Positions 17,138 through 26,553 of a stretch of 64,000 nucleotides of DNA are shown one piece after another. The position numbers were made by a program, and so were the translations under genes. Positions within the stretch are counted from its first letter, which is position 1. Every line of letters begins with the position of its first letter. Source of the DNA: UBA2387 sp019454665 (GTDB taxonomy: Bacteria; Armatimonadota; Fimbriimonadia; Fimbriimonadales; Fimbriimonadaceae); the NCBI GenBank assembly GCA_045862995.1, contig BTVX01000004.1:1-64000 (forward strand). The letters run 5' to 3'. The notes beneath the pieces are model-generated. The model searched no databases, had not been told where the DNA came from, and saw only the letters and a list, made by a program, of their open reading frames with translations.

Positions 17138-18364
17138 ATGCTCGCACTGTGTCTGGCCCTGATCGCCGCCGCGCCGATGGAAGTCGCGCTCAAGGCCACC
17201 GAACTCACCGACCCCTTCGAGGCCCTCTCGGCCAGCATGGGCGCCCTGTCCGACGAGCTCATTGACGTGCAGCCCACGCGGGACGCCGTTGCCGGCGCGC
17301 AGCACCCCCTGATGAAGGGCAAGTGGCAGGTCGGGCAGCACGCCCTGACCATCGCGTTGGAGGTGGAGTCCTCGGTGGGTCGGGCGCTGTGGCTCGACAC
17401 CGACCGCAACGGCACGCTCGAAGCCTCCGAAAGGCACGTGGCGCGGCGGCAGTCCGGTTGGTCGTTCTTCGGGCCCGTCACCGTGAACGCCCAGGGCGAC
17501 AAGGTCCAGTTCGCCTACCACGAGTCTTGGGGGCTCATCCCGGCCATGGTCCGCGTGGATGCCGGCGTGCTGCAGTTGGGCGGGAAGGGCGTGCGCGTCG
17601 CGCGGGTGCCCTCCCTGGAGAACCCGAGCCACTTCGCGTTCGTGGCGGACTTCGACGGCGACGGGAAGTTCGGAGGCTGGACGGCCGATGGACCGCAGCC
17701 CGACTGGTTGGTCGAGGCCGTTCCAGCGGTCGGATTGGTGCAACTCCCCGATGGAAAGGTGTACACGGCACGCTTCCAGAAAGACAAAGCCGTCTTTGAA
17801 GCACCCGCCGCGTGGGCCAGGATCGTCTCGCCCAAGCCGGCGGTGCTCATGCTCTCGCGCGGCGAATCCACGCTCTGGTTGCGCACGGTCAAGGGCGAGG
17901 CTTCGGTCCCGGCCGGCGAGTGGGCCCTGGATTTCGCGAACGTGGCCGCCAACGATGGCGCGTTGGGTGACCTGACGCTGATGGTGTTTCCCGCCGGCGA
18001 GCCGACCAAGCTCAACTTGAAGGAGGGATCGGTTCCCTGGCCGGGGTCGGGGCCCTATGCGCTCCATCTGGGCTTGGGCACCGAGGGCGACCAGTGGTCG
18101 GTTTCGGCCAGCCTGATGAGCGGCACCGAGGGTCAGGGCTACTACGGTCCCGTCGAGCCCTCGGGTGCTTCGCTTCCCGTGGTCGAATTTGTTCAGGCCG
18201 ATGGACGGGTGGTGCGCTCGGTGCAGCTTCAAGCCGACATGACCGCAGGGTACCGGGGGCTGCTGGCCAAGAGCGAAGCGGGATCGTCCGCCGAAGTGCG
18301 TCTTGTTTGGAACCCGGGCAACCTAAAGCTGGCCCAACCCAAGCTCCCCGTCCCCCGGTCGTAG
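17138..18364 (+). CDS. Secreted hypothetical protein with EF-hand-like loops
   Basis: The 408-aa protein starts with a short signal peptide (MLALCLALIAAAP). Two calcium-loop-like motifs occur: DTDRNGTLEASE near residue 87 and DFDGDGKFGGW near residue 170. The rest is probably beta-rich, with no recognised domain. AATACT lies 6 nt before the chosen ATG; the frame is open further upstream but lacks a signal peptide there. The M1 peptidase follows 46 bp downstream on the same strand. Confidence 0.7.
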   Translation: MLALCLALIAAAPMEVALKATELTDPFEALSASMGALSDELIDVQPTRDAVAGAQHPLMKGKWQVGQHALTIALEVESSVGRALWLDTDRNGTLEASERHVARRQSGWSFFGPVTVNAQGDKVQFAYHESWGLIPAMVRVDAGVLQLGGKGVRVARVPSLENPSHFAFVADFDGDGKFGGWTADGPQPDWLVEAVPAVGLVQLPDGKVYTARFQKDKAVFEAPAAWARIVSPKPAVLMLSRGESTLWLRTVKGEASVPAGEWALDFANVAANDGALGDLTLMVFPAGEPTKLNLKEGSVPWPGSGPYALHLGLGTEGDQWSVSASLMSGTEGQGYYGPVEPSGASLPVVEFVQADGRVVRSVQLQADMTAGYRGLLAKSEAGSSAEVRLVWNPGNLKLAQPKLPVPRS

Positions 18365-18410
18365 CGAAACCCCTGAAGGAGGGGGCGCCGCCCCCGCAGA
18401 ATAGCGGGCC

Positions 18411-20726
18411 ATGCGCCTCCTTGCGGCATCCGCCGGTTTGCTCTGCCTCGCCTCGCTGGGATGGGCCCAGAAGCCCGAGCGGACCTACGACCTGTTGCAC
18501 GTGGATTGGCGCGTCTCGCTTTACCCCGAGACGCGGGCCATCGCCGGAACGGCGACCAACACGCTGCAACCGCTTGCAGACGGCCTGACCGAGGTCTTCT
18601 TTCACGCCGGCAAGCTGGACGTGCTGAACGTGCGCGTCAACGACGTCCCGGCGACGTTCCGCTTGGAAGGGCAGCGCCTGATCGTGCCGTTGGGCCGGGC
18701 GGCCAAGGCCGAGGAGAAGCTGCGCGTGCGGATCGTCTACACGGCACGCCCCGAGGCGGGCGTCTACTTCGTGGATGCCGCCAACGCCTATCCCGCCAAC
18801 ACGCCCATGGCCTACACGCAGGGCGAAATGGAGGACACGCGCTACTGGCTGCCCACCTACGACTACCCCGACGACAAGGCGACCACCTCGGGGACCATCG
18901 AGGCCCCTGCGGGCTGGAGTGCGCTGTCGAACGGCCGCCAACTGGGCCGCGCCGTGGGCGCGGACGGCCGGGTGACCACGCGTTGGACGATGGAGCAGCC
19001 CCACGTCACCTACCTGATCAGCTTCATCGCCGGTCCCTACGACGTGTACCGCGAATCGTGGGGAACGTTGCCCGTCTCGGTGTGGAGCCCGAAGGGCCTG
19101 AACGACTGGGGCAAGGCCACGTTTGGCGGCACGAACGACATGGTCCGCTTCTTCAGCGACCTGACGGGTTACAAGTACCCGTACGCGAAGTTCGCCCAGG
19201 GCTTGGTGGCCGACTTCCCGTTCGGCGGCATGGAGAACATCACCGCCGTCACGAACACGATCGGCGTGCTGCATCCCGCTCACGAGAAGCCGTTCGCCGA
19301 CGGCGAAGGGCTGAACCTGCACGAACTCGCCCACCAGTGGTTCGGCGACACCGTGACTTGCTCGGATTGGTCGCACATCTGGATCAACGAGGGTTTCGCT
19401 TCGTTCCTGCCCGCGTTCTACGTCCGGCACAAGTACGGCCAGGAGCGCTACGACTTGGCGCGGCTGGGCACGTTCGACGGAGGCCTGGGCGCCCATCTGG
19501 GCAACAACCGGGCGATGGTCCACACAGGCTACAACGAGCCTATCGAGATGTTCGACGGCTACGCCTATCCCGGCGGCGCGTCGCGGCTGTTCATGCTGAT
19601 GCACAAGCTGGGCGAGAAGGCGTTTTGGAAGGGCATCAAGGACTACCTGAACGCCTACGAGTTCAAGAACGCGACGACGGCCGACTTCTTCGGGGCGATG
19701 TCCAAGTCGAGCGGTGTGGATCTGGCTCGCTTCGAAAAAGAGTGGTTCTACACGGCCGCCTACCCTCGGCTGAAGGTCGAAGCGACCAGCGGTGGCGTCG
19801 TCGTCTCGCAAGCCGAGCCGTACTTCGACATGAAGGTGGACGTTGCGTACCTGAGCGGAGGCCGGGTGGTGCGGAAGACGCTCGATCTGTCGCAGGGCTC
19901 GGCGGAGGTCGCCACTGCGAGCAAGGCCTGGCTCGATCCCGATGTGCGGTGGATGGTCCAGATCGAAGACCAGCAGCCTTGGACTCCAGAGGACTTTGGC
20001 GCGCTCTACCGGGCGTTCAACGCGGCGGGCAAGTCGAAGGTCCTGCGCAAGGCGGGCGAGCGAAAGCACCTCGCTTTCTTGGCACGCATCGCTCGATCGG
20101 AGAGGAACCCCGACCTGGTGGCGGCGGCGATGGGTCAGATGGAGGCCTCCCAGACCGCCGAGCTGCTCGCGTTGAGCAAGCACGCCGACCCGCGGGTTCG
20201 GGCCAACGCGGCGCGGATGCTGGGCGACAGCCCCAAGTCCGAGGCTGTGGAGTCGCGCCTGCGGGCCATGTGGCAACAAGCTGGGCAGACGGAGCTGTTG
20301 GCGGCCTCGGCCGAGGCGTTGCTGAAGCACACGGGCGACCGCGCATTCGCCGAGAGGCTGCTCGGGATGCCTTCGTTCAACGAGCGGCTGCGACAATTGG
20401 CCGTGGATTGGCTGGCCGGAGTGGACCGGGCGGCGGCGTTCGCCAAGTACGTGGAGTTTGCCTCGGGTGGCTATGCCGAGCCGTTGCGTCTGCACGCGTT
20501 GGGGCGGCTGGCCGGCTACAAGGATCTTGACACCGATCGGCGAGCCTACCGCTTGTTGCTCCAGAACGCCCAGGGTCCGGTGTTCCGGAGCAAGATGGAG
20601 GCGATTCGCGGTCTGGCCGAATACGGCGACCGCTCGGCGGCGGAGGCACTCAGGCCGCTGACCGAGCATGGCCTGCACTTCGTGCGGAACGCGGCGAAGG
20701 GGGTGCTGCAGGAGTGGGGCGGCTGA
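18411..20726 (+). CDS. Secreted M1-family aminopeptidase
   Basis: The 771-aa protein has a signal peptide (to GWAQ). An N-terminal beta domain is followed by the M1 signatures: exopeptidase motif GGMENITAVT, zinc site HELAHQWFGD, and the third ligand in INEGFASF 19 residues on. The last 230 residues form a helical-repeat (HEAT-like) domain. It should release N-terminal amino acids from peptides outside the cytoplasm. It lies just downstream of the EF-hand-like secreted protein and may be cotranscribed with it. Confidence 0.9.
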   Translation: MRLLAASAGLLCLASLGWAQKPERTYDLLHVDWRVSLYPETRAIAGTATNTLQPLADGLTEVFFHAGKLDVLNVRVNDVPATFRLEGQRLIVPLGRAAKAEEKLRVRIVYTARPEAGVYFVDAANAYPANTPMAYTQGEMEDTRYWLPTYDYPDDKATTSGTIEAPAGWSALSNGRQLGRAVGADGRVTTRWTMEQPHVTYLISFIAGPYDVYRESWGTLPVSVWSPKGLNDWGKATFGGTNDMVRFFSDLTGYKYPYAKFAQGLVADFPFGGMENITAVTNTIGVLHPAHEKPFADGEGLNLHELAHQWFGDTVTCSDWSHIWINEGFASFLPAFYVRHKYGQERYDLARLGTFDGGLGAHLGNNRAMVHTGYNEPIEMFDGYAYPGGASRLFMLMHKLGEKAFWKGIKDYLNAYEFKNATTADFFGAMSKSSGVDLARFEKEWFYTAAYPRLKVEATSGGVVVSQAEPYFDMKVDVAYLSGGRVVRKTLDLSQGSAEVATASKAWLDPDVRWMVQIEDQQPWTPEDFGALYRAFNAAGKSKVLRKAGERKHLAFLARIARSERNPDLVAAAMGQMEASQTAELLALSKHADPRVRANAARMLGDSPKSEAVESRLRAMWQQAGQTELLAASAEALLKHTGDRAFAERLLGMPSFNERLRQLAVDWLAGVDRAAAFAKYVEFASGGYAEPLRLHALGRLAGYKDLDTDRRAYRLLLQNAQGPVFRSKMEAIRGLAEYGDRSAAEALRPLTEHGLHFVRNAAKGVLQEWGG

Positions 20727-21047
20727 GCCCGCAATGTTCGCACGGCAAACCTAGGAAGGCAATTCCTCCACGGTGTTTCCATCCGGGCATTTTCCAGCGC
20801 GCAATTCCACTATAGAAAAAGACTTGGCTGGTAACTGTAGAGATACTAGCCCGCAAGCAATTATGCGCTGGCAAAACAGGCAATCCTCCTATAGCAGGAA
20901 TGCCCGAACAGAAAAGGGCACGTCAAGTTACCAGCTAGAACGCAAACCGATCAGGGCAATGAATCCCTTGAACGATGCGGCCGCAAACACGAGCGATCTC
21001 GCGATAGCAGCGAAGCGCCAGACGAGCCGCAGGTTCTTGGGTACTAC
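20727..21047 (+). other. Intergenic region with partial tandem duplication
   Basis: This 321-bp stretch has no supported gene. It contains two related segments 121-122 bp apart: AGCCCGCAA at 20726 and 20848, GGCAAA in both, and AGGCAATTCCTCC (20757) against AGGCAATCCTCC (20878). The second copy lies within the inverted-repeat element at 20827-20935. Confidence 0.5.
20827..20935 (+). ncRNA. Candidate structured RNA or structured DNA element
   Basis: GCTGGTAACT (20827-20836) and AGTTACCAGC (20926-20935) are a perfect 10-bp inverted repeat closing a 109-nt domain. Inside are CGCA/TGCG, a hairpin GGCAATCCT/AGGAATGCC (20879-20903), and TGCCC/GGGCA, which competes with it. It lies about 110 nt upstream of the start at 21048, so it could be a 5' leader element. 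It fits no riboswitch consensus I know; covariation has not been tested. Confidence 0.3.
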
Positions 21048-22253
21048 ATGCGCAAAGCAACAAGCATTGCGATGGCGATCGCCATCGCAACCATCGGTTT
21101 CGTCAACAACGGATTGGCTCAAAGCATCGAGGAACGAGGGATGGGCGACAAAGGAGCGAAGGTTCTCTCAGGTTCCGAAGCGCTCCGGCTCAAGGAGTCG
21201 CTGTTGAGGCCCGAGAAATCCCGCGAATGGATGCAGGACCTGACCTCCCACGCGGGCCGGAATCGAGCCTCTGGGGGCGGCAACGAAGCCTATCCCGACT
21301 TGGACACGCTCGGCGCGTTGGACCAACTCGTCGTCGGCTCCGGGCCCTTGCGCGGCGCGGTCCTTACGGCGCCTTTCGGATACGTCAATTGGTACTTTGG
21401 CGCATTGGCGCTCCTCCACTTCGTGGATGATCGCCCCGACATGGCGCGCAACTTTGTAGACGCTTACCTGCGCAACGTCAACGACGATGCAACGATTTAC
21501 GACGCCGTCCCCGACTATTACAATTCGAACAGCGGCGTGCCGACCTTGCTGGCGCCGGACAGCCACGATTCCTATGCCGCGATGGCGGTGGCGTTGGCAT
21601 CCAAGGTCTACCTCCTCACGAACGACACGGCCTGGTACACGGGTGTGTTGCCCAAGCTCAAGTGGTTGGTCCAGCGCAACCTCCTCGACAGCCAGAATCC
21701 CGCCACGGGGCTGGTCCGCGTGTTCCAGGATCCGGCCACGCCGACGTGGTCTCCGGGCGTCGAGTACCTCATGGACAACTGCGAGGTCTACTATGGACTG
21801 AACTCGTTCGAAGAGGCGTTGCTGCGGCTGGGCGACGGAGCGGCGAGCGTCCTTACGGATGCCAAGAACCGCCTGGCGCAAGGCTTGGTCCTCCACGCGT
21901 TCCGCTCGAACCCCGGCGCTTGGGCCCATGCCTCGCAGGCACAGACGGTCGGTGTCGGGTTCTATCCCTACTCCACCGCCCAGGTCTTTCCCATCGTGTT
22001 CGACGTTCCGGTCGGCCAAGACAAACTGGACGCGGGCTGGAGCTACCTGACCACCACCACCGACATGTGGTGGAAGGCCGGCCGCTACGACGACTTTCCC
22101 TGGCTCATCCTGGCCTATGCCGCAGCCAAGCGCGGCGAAACGGACCTCGCCACCGCTCACCTGAACTCGGCGTTCAAGCACGTCCGCTCCAAGCCGCAGT
22201 TCTTCACCGTGAACGAACTGGCGTTCTGGCACACGACGGCCAAGTTGATTTAG
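21048..22253 (+). CDS. Secreted six-hairpin glycosidase-like protein
   Basis: The 401-aa protein has a signal peptide (to NNGLAQ) and an alpha-helical body with repeated helix pairs and aromatic and acidic clusters (YVNWYFGALALLHF, DSHDSYAAMAVALA, TWSPGVEYLMDNCEVYYG, TDMWWKAGRYDDFPWLI). The pattern resembles alpha/alpha six-hairpin carbohydrate-active enzymes, but I cannot assign a family or catalytic residue. It has a long leader with a possible structured element and ends at a hairpin terminator. Confidence 0.6.
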   Translation: MRKATSIAMAIAIATIGFVNNGLAQSIEERGMGDKGAKVLSGSEALRLKESLLRPEKSREWMQDLTSHAGRNRASGGGNEAYPDLDTLGALDQLVVGSGPLRGAVLTAPFGYVNWYFGALALLHFVDDRPDMARNFVDAYLRNVNDDATIYDAVPDYYNSNSGVPTLLAPDSHDSYAAMAVALASKVYLLTNDTAWYTGVLPKLKWLVQRNLLDSQNPATGLVRVFQDPATPTWSPGVEYLMDNCEVYYGLNSFEEALLRLGDGAASVLTDAKNRLAQGLVLHAFRSNPGAWAHASQAQTVGVGFYPYSTAQVFPIVFDVPVGQDKLDAGWSYLTTTTDMWWKAGRYDDFPWLILAYAAAKRGETDLATAHLNSAFKHVRSKPQFFTVNELAFWHTTAKLI

Positions 22254-22290
22254 ACCCGTTCAACCCCAAGAACCCCCCTATCTATTGGTT

Positions 22291-22322
22291 GCCCGCCGCA
22301 TCCTTGCGGCGGGCTCTTCTCT
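22291..22322 (+). terminator. Rho-independent-type terminator
   Basis: GCCCGCCGCA (22291-22300) and TGCGGCGGGC (22305-22314) make a perfect 10-bp stem with a 4-nt loop, followed by the T-rich TCTTCTCT. It lies 38 bp after the stop at 22253. Confidence 0.75.
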
Positions 22323-22360
22323 GTCTCCGGGATCGCATGGGCGAAGGATACAATGCACCG

Positions 22361-23920
22361 ATGCCGGATGCCAAGTTCGATGTGCTCGTTGTGGGTGGAG
22401 GGACGGGGGGGTGCGCCGCCGCCATGGCCGCGTGCGACCTCGGCCTGAGAGTGGCCATGACCGAGCCCACGCGTTGGTTGGGCGGACAACTCACCAGTCA
22501 GGCCGTCCCGCCGGACGAGCACCCGTGGATCGAGACCACCGGCTGCACGGCCCGCTACCGCGAGTACCGGGACCGGGTGCGCGCGTGGTACCGCACGCAC
22601 CGTGGCCTGACCCCCGAGGCGAAACGGAACCGTCGGCTCAACCCCGGAGGGGGCTGGGTGTCGCGCCTTTGCCATGAACCCCGCGTCGGAGTCCAGGTGC
22701 TGGACGACATGCTGGCGCCTTACGTCGCGAGTGGCCTGCTGACCGTGATGTTGGGGGCCGAGCCCGTGAGCGCCCAAGTCCTCGGCGACCGGGTCGTGGT
22801 CGTCCGGGTCAGGACTCCCCAAGGCACGCTGGACGTCGAGGCCGATTGGTTCATAGACGCCTCGGAGACCGGCGACGTGCTGCCGCTGACCGGCGCGGAG
22901 TACGTCCTCGGCGCGGAGGCCCAGCGCGACACCGGCGAACCCCACGCCCTCGCCGAAGCCGACCCGAACGATCAGCAGGGCATCACGTGGTGCTTCGTCA
23001 TGGCGTGGGACCCCGCGGGCGACCACACGATCGCCAAGCCCGCCCAATACGACAGGTGGCGCGCGTTCAGGCCCGAGTTTTGGCCCGGGCCGCTGCTCGG
23101 CTGGACCACGGCCCACCCGATCACGCTCGAAGAGCGTGTCTGGACGGTATTCGACCAGACTTCGGGGCCGGGCTTGTTTTCTTATCGCCAGATCGTGGAC
23201 CCGGGCGTTTTGGGCGTCCCCGAGCCCGCAGCGACGGTTGTGAACTGGCCCCAAAACGACTACTTCGTCGCGCCGGTCGTGGACGTGCCCGAGCAGGATC
23301 GCGCCGCGCGATTGGAGGAGGCCCGGCAGCTATCGTTGAGCCTGCTGTATTGGCTCCAGACGGAGGCCGAGCGGCCCGACGGCGGCGCGGGGTTTCCCGG
23401 ATTGCGGTTGTGCCCCGAGCATACGGGCACGGAAGATGGCTTCGCGATGGCGCCCTACATCCGCGAATCGCGCCGGATCAAGGCGTGCTTCACGGTGACC
23501 GAACTGCACGTGGCGTCGGCGCTCCATCCCGGCGCCGACCGTGCGCCTTCGTTCGCGGATTCGGTGGGCGTGGGGTGCTACCGCATCGACCTGCACCCGA
23601 GCACATCGGGCCGCAATTCGGTGGACATCGGCTCGCTGCCGTTCGAGATTCCCCTTGGGGCGTTGATTCCCGTGCGGCTGACCAACCTGATCGCGGGCGC
23701 GAAGAACCTGGGCACGACGCACATCTCGAACGGCTGTTTCCGGCTGCACCCCGTGGAGTGGAACATCGGCGAGGCTGCGGGCGCGCTGGCGGCGTTCTGC
23801 GCGGCGACCGGTCGCCAGCCGCGGCAAGTTTGGGAGGATGCGGCGGCGAGGACCGACTTTCAGAGGTTGCTCGACCAGCAAGGGGTCCAGCGGTCCTGGC
23901 CCGCGCTCGGGCCTGTGTGA
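22361..23920 (+). CDS. FAD-dependent oxidoreductase
   Basis: The 519-aa protein begins with a dinucleotide-binding motif, DVLVVGGGTGGCAAAMAAC, and has the FAD-dependent oxidoreductase layout of the PF12831 type, including WFIDASETGDVLPL and a C-terminal FAD contact near NLGTTHISNGCFRLHPVEW. The substrate is unknown; relatives occur in carbohydrate and cofactor pathways. ATG 22361 is 6 nt after TACAAT (22349-22354), which favours it over ATG 22337. The open frame reaching back to 21662 is a shadow of the previous gene. Confidence 0.85.
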   Translation: MPDAKFDVLVVGGGTGGCAAAMAACDLGLRVAMTEPTRWLGGQLTSQAVPPDEHPWIETTGCTARYREYRDRVRAWYRTHRGLTPEAKRNRRLNPGGGWVSRLCHEPRVGVQVLDDMLAPYVASGLLTVMLGAEPVSAQVLGDRVVVVRVRTPQGTLDVEADWFIDASETGDVLPLTGAEYVLGAEAQRDTGEPHALAEADPNDQQGITWCFVMAWDPAGDHTIAKPAQYDRWRAFRPEFWPGPLLGWTTAHPITLEERVWTVFDQTSGPGLFSYRQIVDPGVLGVPEPAATVVNWPQNDYFVAPVVDVPEQDRAARLEEARQLSLSLLYWLQTEAERPDGGAGFPGLRLCPEHTGTEDGFAMAPYIRESRRIKACFTVTELHVASALHPGADRAPSFADSVGVGCYRIDLHPSTSGRNSVDIGSLPFEIPLGALIPVRLTNLIAGAKNLGTTHISNGCFRLHPVEWNIGEAAGALAAFCAATGRQPRQVWEDAAARTDFQRLLDQQGVQRSWPALGPV

Positions 23921-23973
23921 CGTTGATAGGGGCGCGCCCAGCCCACAGGTAACATGATCTGGCCCGAGCCGCC

Positions 23974-25101
23974 ATGAAGCGCATCCGAGTCACGAGTTTT
24001 GGGCCGCTGACCGAAGCCGATGTCGAGCTCGGCGACCTCACCGTTTTTGTCGGGCCTCAGGCGACGGGCAAGAGCGTCCTGCTTCAGCTCATCAAGCTGT
24101 TCGCCGATGCTGGAAGCATCAAGGGCGAGATGGAGAAGTTCGGGCTGCAGTGGAAGGGACGCAGCGACGCATTCCTTGAGCTGTTCTTCGGCGAAGGCAT
24201 GGCCGCTATGGCTACTCCTGCGACGCAGGTTGCCGCGGGGACGATGACGCTGGACAAGGTTCTCAAGAGTCGAAAGTCCAGCGCCGAAGAGTCGGTCTTC
24301 TACATCCCCGCTCAGCGTGTGATCGCCCTTCGCGACGGTTTGACGCACCCGTTTTCCGACTTCAGGGCGGGCGACCCGTTTGTCGTGCGCTGGTTCAGCG
24401 ACCAGATCCACCAACTCGTCCAGACGGAGTTGGCCAACGAGCCCTCGCTGTTTCCCGTCAAGCAGAGGCTGCCCAAGGAGTACCGCGACTTGCTGGCCCA
24501 AGATGTTTTCGGCAACCTGGAACTGCGGTTGGACTCTGCCTCGTTCCAGAAGCGTCTGGTCCTCCAGATGAACGGAACCAGTTTGCCGCACTTGGTCTGG
24601 TCGGCGGGCCAGCGGGAGTTCGTGCCGCTTCTTCTCGGGTTGTACTGGCTTCGACCGTCAAGCAGGGTCTCGCGCCGCGCCAAGCTCGGGACCGTGATCA
24701 TCGAGGAACCGGAGATGGGATTGCATCCGGCAGCCGTCAACACGACGATGCTCCTTGTCCTTGACCTCATGAAGCGTGGCTACCGTGTGTGCATCTCGAC
24801 GCACTCGCCCCATGTGCTGGATGTAGTGTGGGGCCTTCAAGTGATGCAGAAGCACCAAGCATCCGACCAGGATGTGCTGGCCATGTTCGGCGCACCGGCC
24901 ACCGTTGCACCGGTCGCGGCCGACGCACTCAATCGGAAGATCCGCGTCTACGCCTTCCGAAGGGGTCTTCCGGTCGTGGACATCTCGGGGTTGGACCCGT
25001 CGTCGGCAAACGAAGACGAGGCGGGCTGGGGCGGCTTGACCGAGTTCACGGGCCGCGTGGGAGACGCCATCGCGCGAGTGGTTTCGAGGGCGATTCCTTG
25101 A
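23974..25101 (+). CDS. AAA/ABC-type ATPase of the OLD/SMC-like class
   Basis: The 375-aa ATPase has Walker A GPQATGKS (residues 27-34), a presumed signature region near LVWSAGQREFVPLLLGL, Walker B VIIEEPEMGLHP, and switch STHSPHVLDV. This matches compact AAA_15/AAA_21 ATPases, many of which work in two-gene defence or toxin modules. No TOPRIM nuclease domain follows, unlike OLD or GajA proteins. A 160-aa gene overlaps its stop, so the pair should be made together. It contains no membrane segment. Confidence 0.85.
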   Translation: MKRIRVTSFGPLTEADVELGDLTVFVGPQATGKSVLLQLIKLFADAGSIKGEMEKFGLQWKGRSDAFLELFFGEGMAAMATPATQVAAGTMTLDKVLKSRKSSAEESVFYIPAQRVIALRDGLTHPFSDFRAGDPFVVRWFSDQIHQLVQTELANEPSLFPVKQRLPKEYRDLLAQDVFGNLELRLDSASFQKRLVLQMNGTSLPHLVWSAGQREFVPLLLGLYWLRPSSRVSRRAKLGTVIIEEPEMGLHPAAVNTTMLLVLDLMKRGYRVCISTHSPHVLDVVWGLQVMQKHQASDQDVLAMFGAPATVAPVAADALNRKIRVYAFRRGLPVVDISGLDPSSANEDEAGWGGLTEFTGRVGDAIARVVSRAIP

Positions 25102-25580
25102 GAACCCGCAACGAGTTCGCGGAGGCAGTGGACCTGCATCCCGAACTCAGAGGCCGCTGCAGGGCCGGATTGCGAGCCTTGGCGGGGAGTCACTCTCGCC
25201 TGGTTGAGCACGCTGGAGCGACTCTGTCGGGCAGCATCAACCTTGAGGGGGCCTTGAACGACAATCCCGACCGTGCCAGCGACCGCAAGTGGGATTACGG
25301 CATCGGATTCGTCAGGGGTTCCGAGAGCATTGCCTGCTGGGTCGAGGTTCACCCTGCCAATAGCGGCGAGGTCAGCGTGTTCATCGAAAAAGCCTCTGCC
25401 CTCAAGTCCTTCCTCAATGAGCCTCCCTCGGCCCGGCTGAAAGACCTCACCTCGCGGGCAGAGGTCCAGACACGTTACCAGTGGGTTCGGACGGGGAGCG
25501 ATCACCTCACGACTCGGGACGTGCGAAGGCTCAACCACTCGGGCCTTTTCAGGCCTGTGCGCCGAGCAGCGTTGCGCTAA
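25098..25580 (+). CDS. Small partner of the ATPase, possible nuclease-like effector
   Basis: The 160-aa protein starts at TTG 25098, overlapping the ATPase stop as TTGA. The core DRKWDYGIGF, then CWVEVHPANSGEVSVFIEK and a leucine-rich helix, has the order Asp-Glu-Lys seen in PD-(D/E)xK nucleases, though His replaces the usual Lys after Glu. This is suggestive only. The C-terminal YQWVRTGSDHL and basic tail could bind nucleic acid. Coupling to an OLD-like ATPase suggests a sensor-effector pair, but no known defence system is matched with confidence. Confidence 0.6.
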   Translation: MRTRNEFAEAVDLHPELRGRCRAGLRALAGSHSRLVEHAGATLSGSINLEGALNDNPDRASDRKWDYGIGFVRGSESIACWVEVHPANSGEVSVFIEKASALKSFLNEPPSARLKDLTSRAEVQTRYQWVRTGSDHLTTRDVRRLNHSGLFRPVRRAALR

Positions 25581-25581
25581 C

Positions 25582-26553
25582 CTACCGCTTCCCGTTCTGC
25601 GTCGCTTGAACGTCCTCGATCCCGTTGACCAGCGTGGCCAGCGAGCCGGGCTCGTATTGGATATCGAACGCCCAGAACGCCTGCCAGGAGATGCGCGTCT
25701 CTTTGCCTCCCGCATCCACCCAGTCGCAACGCACGGCCACGGGCACCATCCGGTTGCCGTCAATTACGGCTTCGATGGTGCGCTTTTCGCCCTTGGCTTC
25801 GGTCTCGGCCAGCAGTCGGTAGTGGGTGACGGTCCGTTCGCCCAGCTTCGTCGGGCGTTCTTCAAACGTGAACTTCGTGCCGCCCACGCCGGATGACCAC
25901 GCTTTGACCGTGCGCTCCCAGAACGATCGGCCGTCGAAGAGCGGCAGATGCATCCACTTGGTGAACGCCAGCGGCCACTTCTCGACGAACTCGAGGTCCG
26001 AGGCCGGATAGTCGGAGGTCGGCGTTTGGGGGCTCTTGCCGCTGTCCCAGGTTTCGCCGGCCACGAGTTCGAAGCGTTTGCCGCCCTCTCGGCGCACGGC
26101 TTTGCCCTGCATGCCTTCGGCGATGGCCATGTACTGCACGGTCCACTGGTCGCCGTCCTGAATCCGGACGACGCCCACGGCCTTGCCCTGACCCGACGGC
26201 AGGTTCAAGCGATTGCCCACGGGGATGGCGAAGGACAGCTCGGATTGCGAGAACGCCTCTTTCATCGCCTTGGGCGATTGGTCGGCGAGTTTGGCCACTT
26301 CGAGCGCGCCCTTCTTGGCATCGGACCAGCCTTGCTGACCCTTCGGCGCGACCAGCGGGCCGGGTGCGGGTGCGGGCGTGGCTTCAGTGGTCTTGTCGGG
26401 TTCGGCCGGATTCGGTTGCTCGGTTCGTTGGGCTGGGAGCTTGGGGTCGGCGGGTTTGGGGTTCTCCTTCTTCGGGCCGAAGCACCCTACCAGGGCCAAT
26501 GTGGCGATCGCCAAAGCGCAACGGCTAGTCGTGGTCATAAAACGCACAGTCAT
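25582..26553 (-). CDS. Lipoprotein of unknown function
   Basis: The 323-aa protein has a lipobox (LALVGC) followed by a Pro/Lys-rich linker (residues 28-75) and a mixed alpha/beta domain with WTVQYMAIAEGMQGK and HYRLLAETEAKGEKRTIEAV. No family is recognised. Its ATG overlaps the stop of the GT39 gene (ATGA), placing it third in an operon with TPR and glycosyltransferase genes. It ends 1 bp from the convergent ATPase-partner gene. Confidence 0.75.
   Translation of the reverse strand: MTVRFMTTTSRCALAIATLALVGCFGPKKENPKPADPKLPAQRTEQPNPAEPDKTTEATPAPAPGPLVAPKGQQGWSDAKKGALEVAKLADQSPKAMKEAFSQSELSFAIPVGNRLNLPSGQGKAVGVVRIQDGDQWTVQYMAIAEGMQGKAVRREGGKRFELVAGETWDSGKSPQTPTSDYPASDLEFVEKWPLAFTKWMHLPLFDGRSFWERTVKAWSSGVGGTKFTFEERPTKLGERTVTHYRLLAETEAKGEKRTIEAVIDGNRMVPVAVRCDWVDAGGKETRISWQAFWAFDIQYEPGSLATLVNGIEDVQATQNGKR

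Noticed and set aside
20726..20790. Cyclic-di-GMP (GEMM) riboswitch suggested by GGCAAACC
   Set aside because: The second GEMM signature (GACGCAAAGCC with tetraloop receptor) is missing, and the downstream pairing does not fit.
20827..20935. Integron attC site
   Set aside because: The inverted ends GCTGGTAACT/AGTTACCAGC do not match RYYYAAC/GTTRRRY, and no integrase or cassette array is present.
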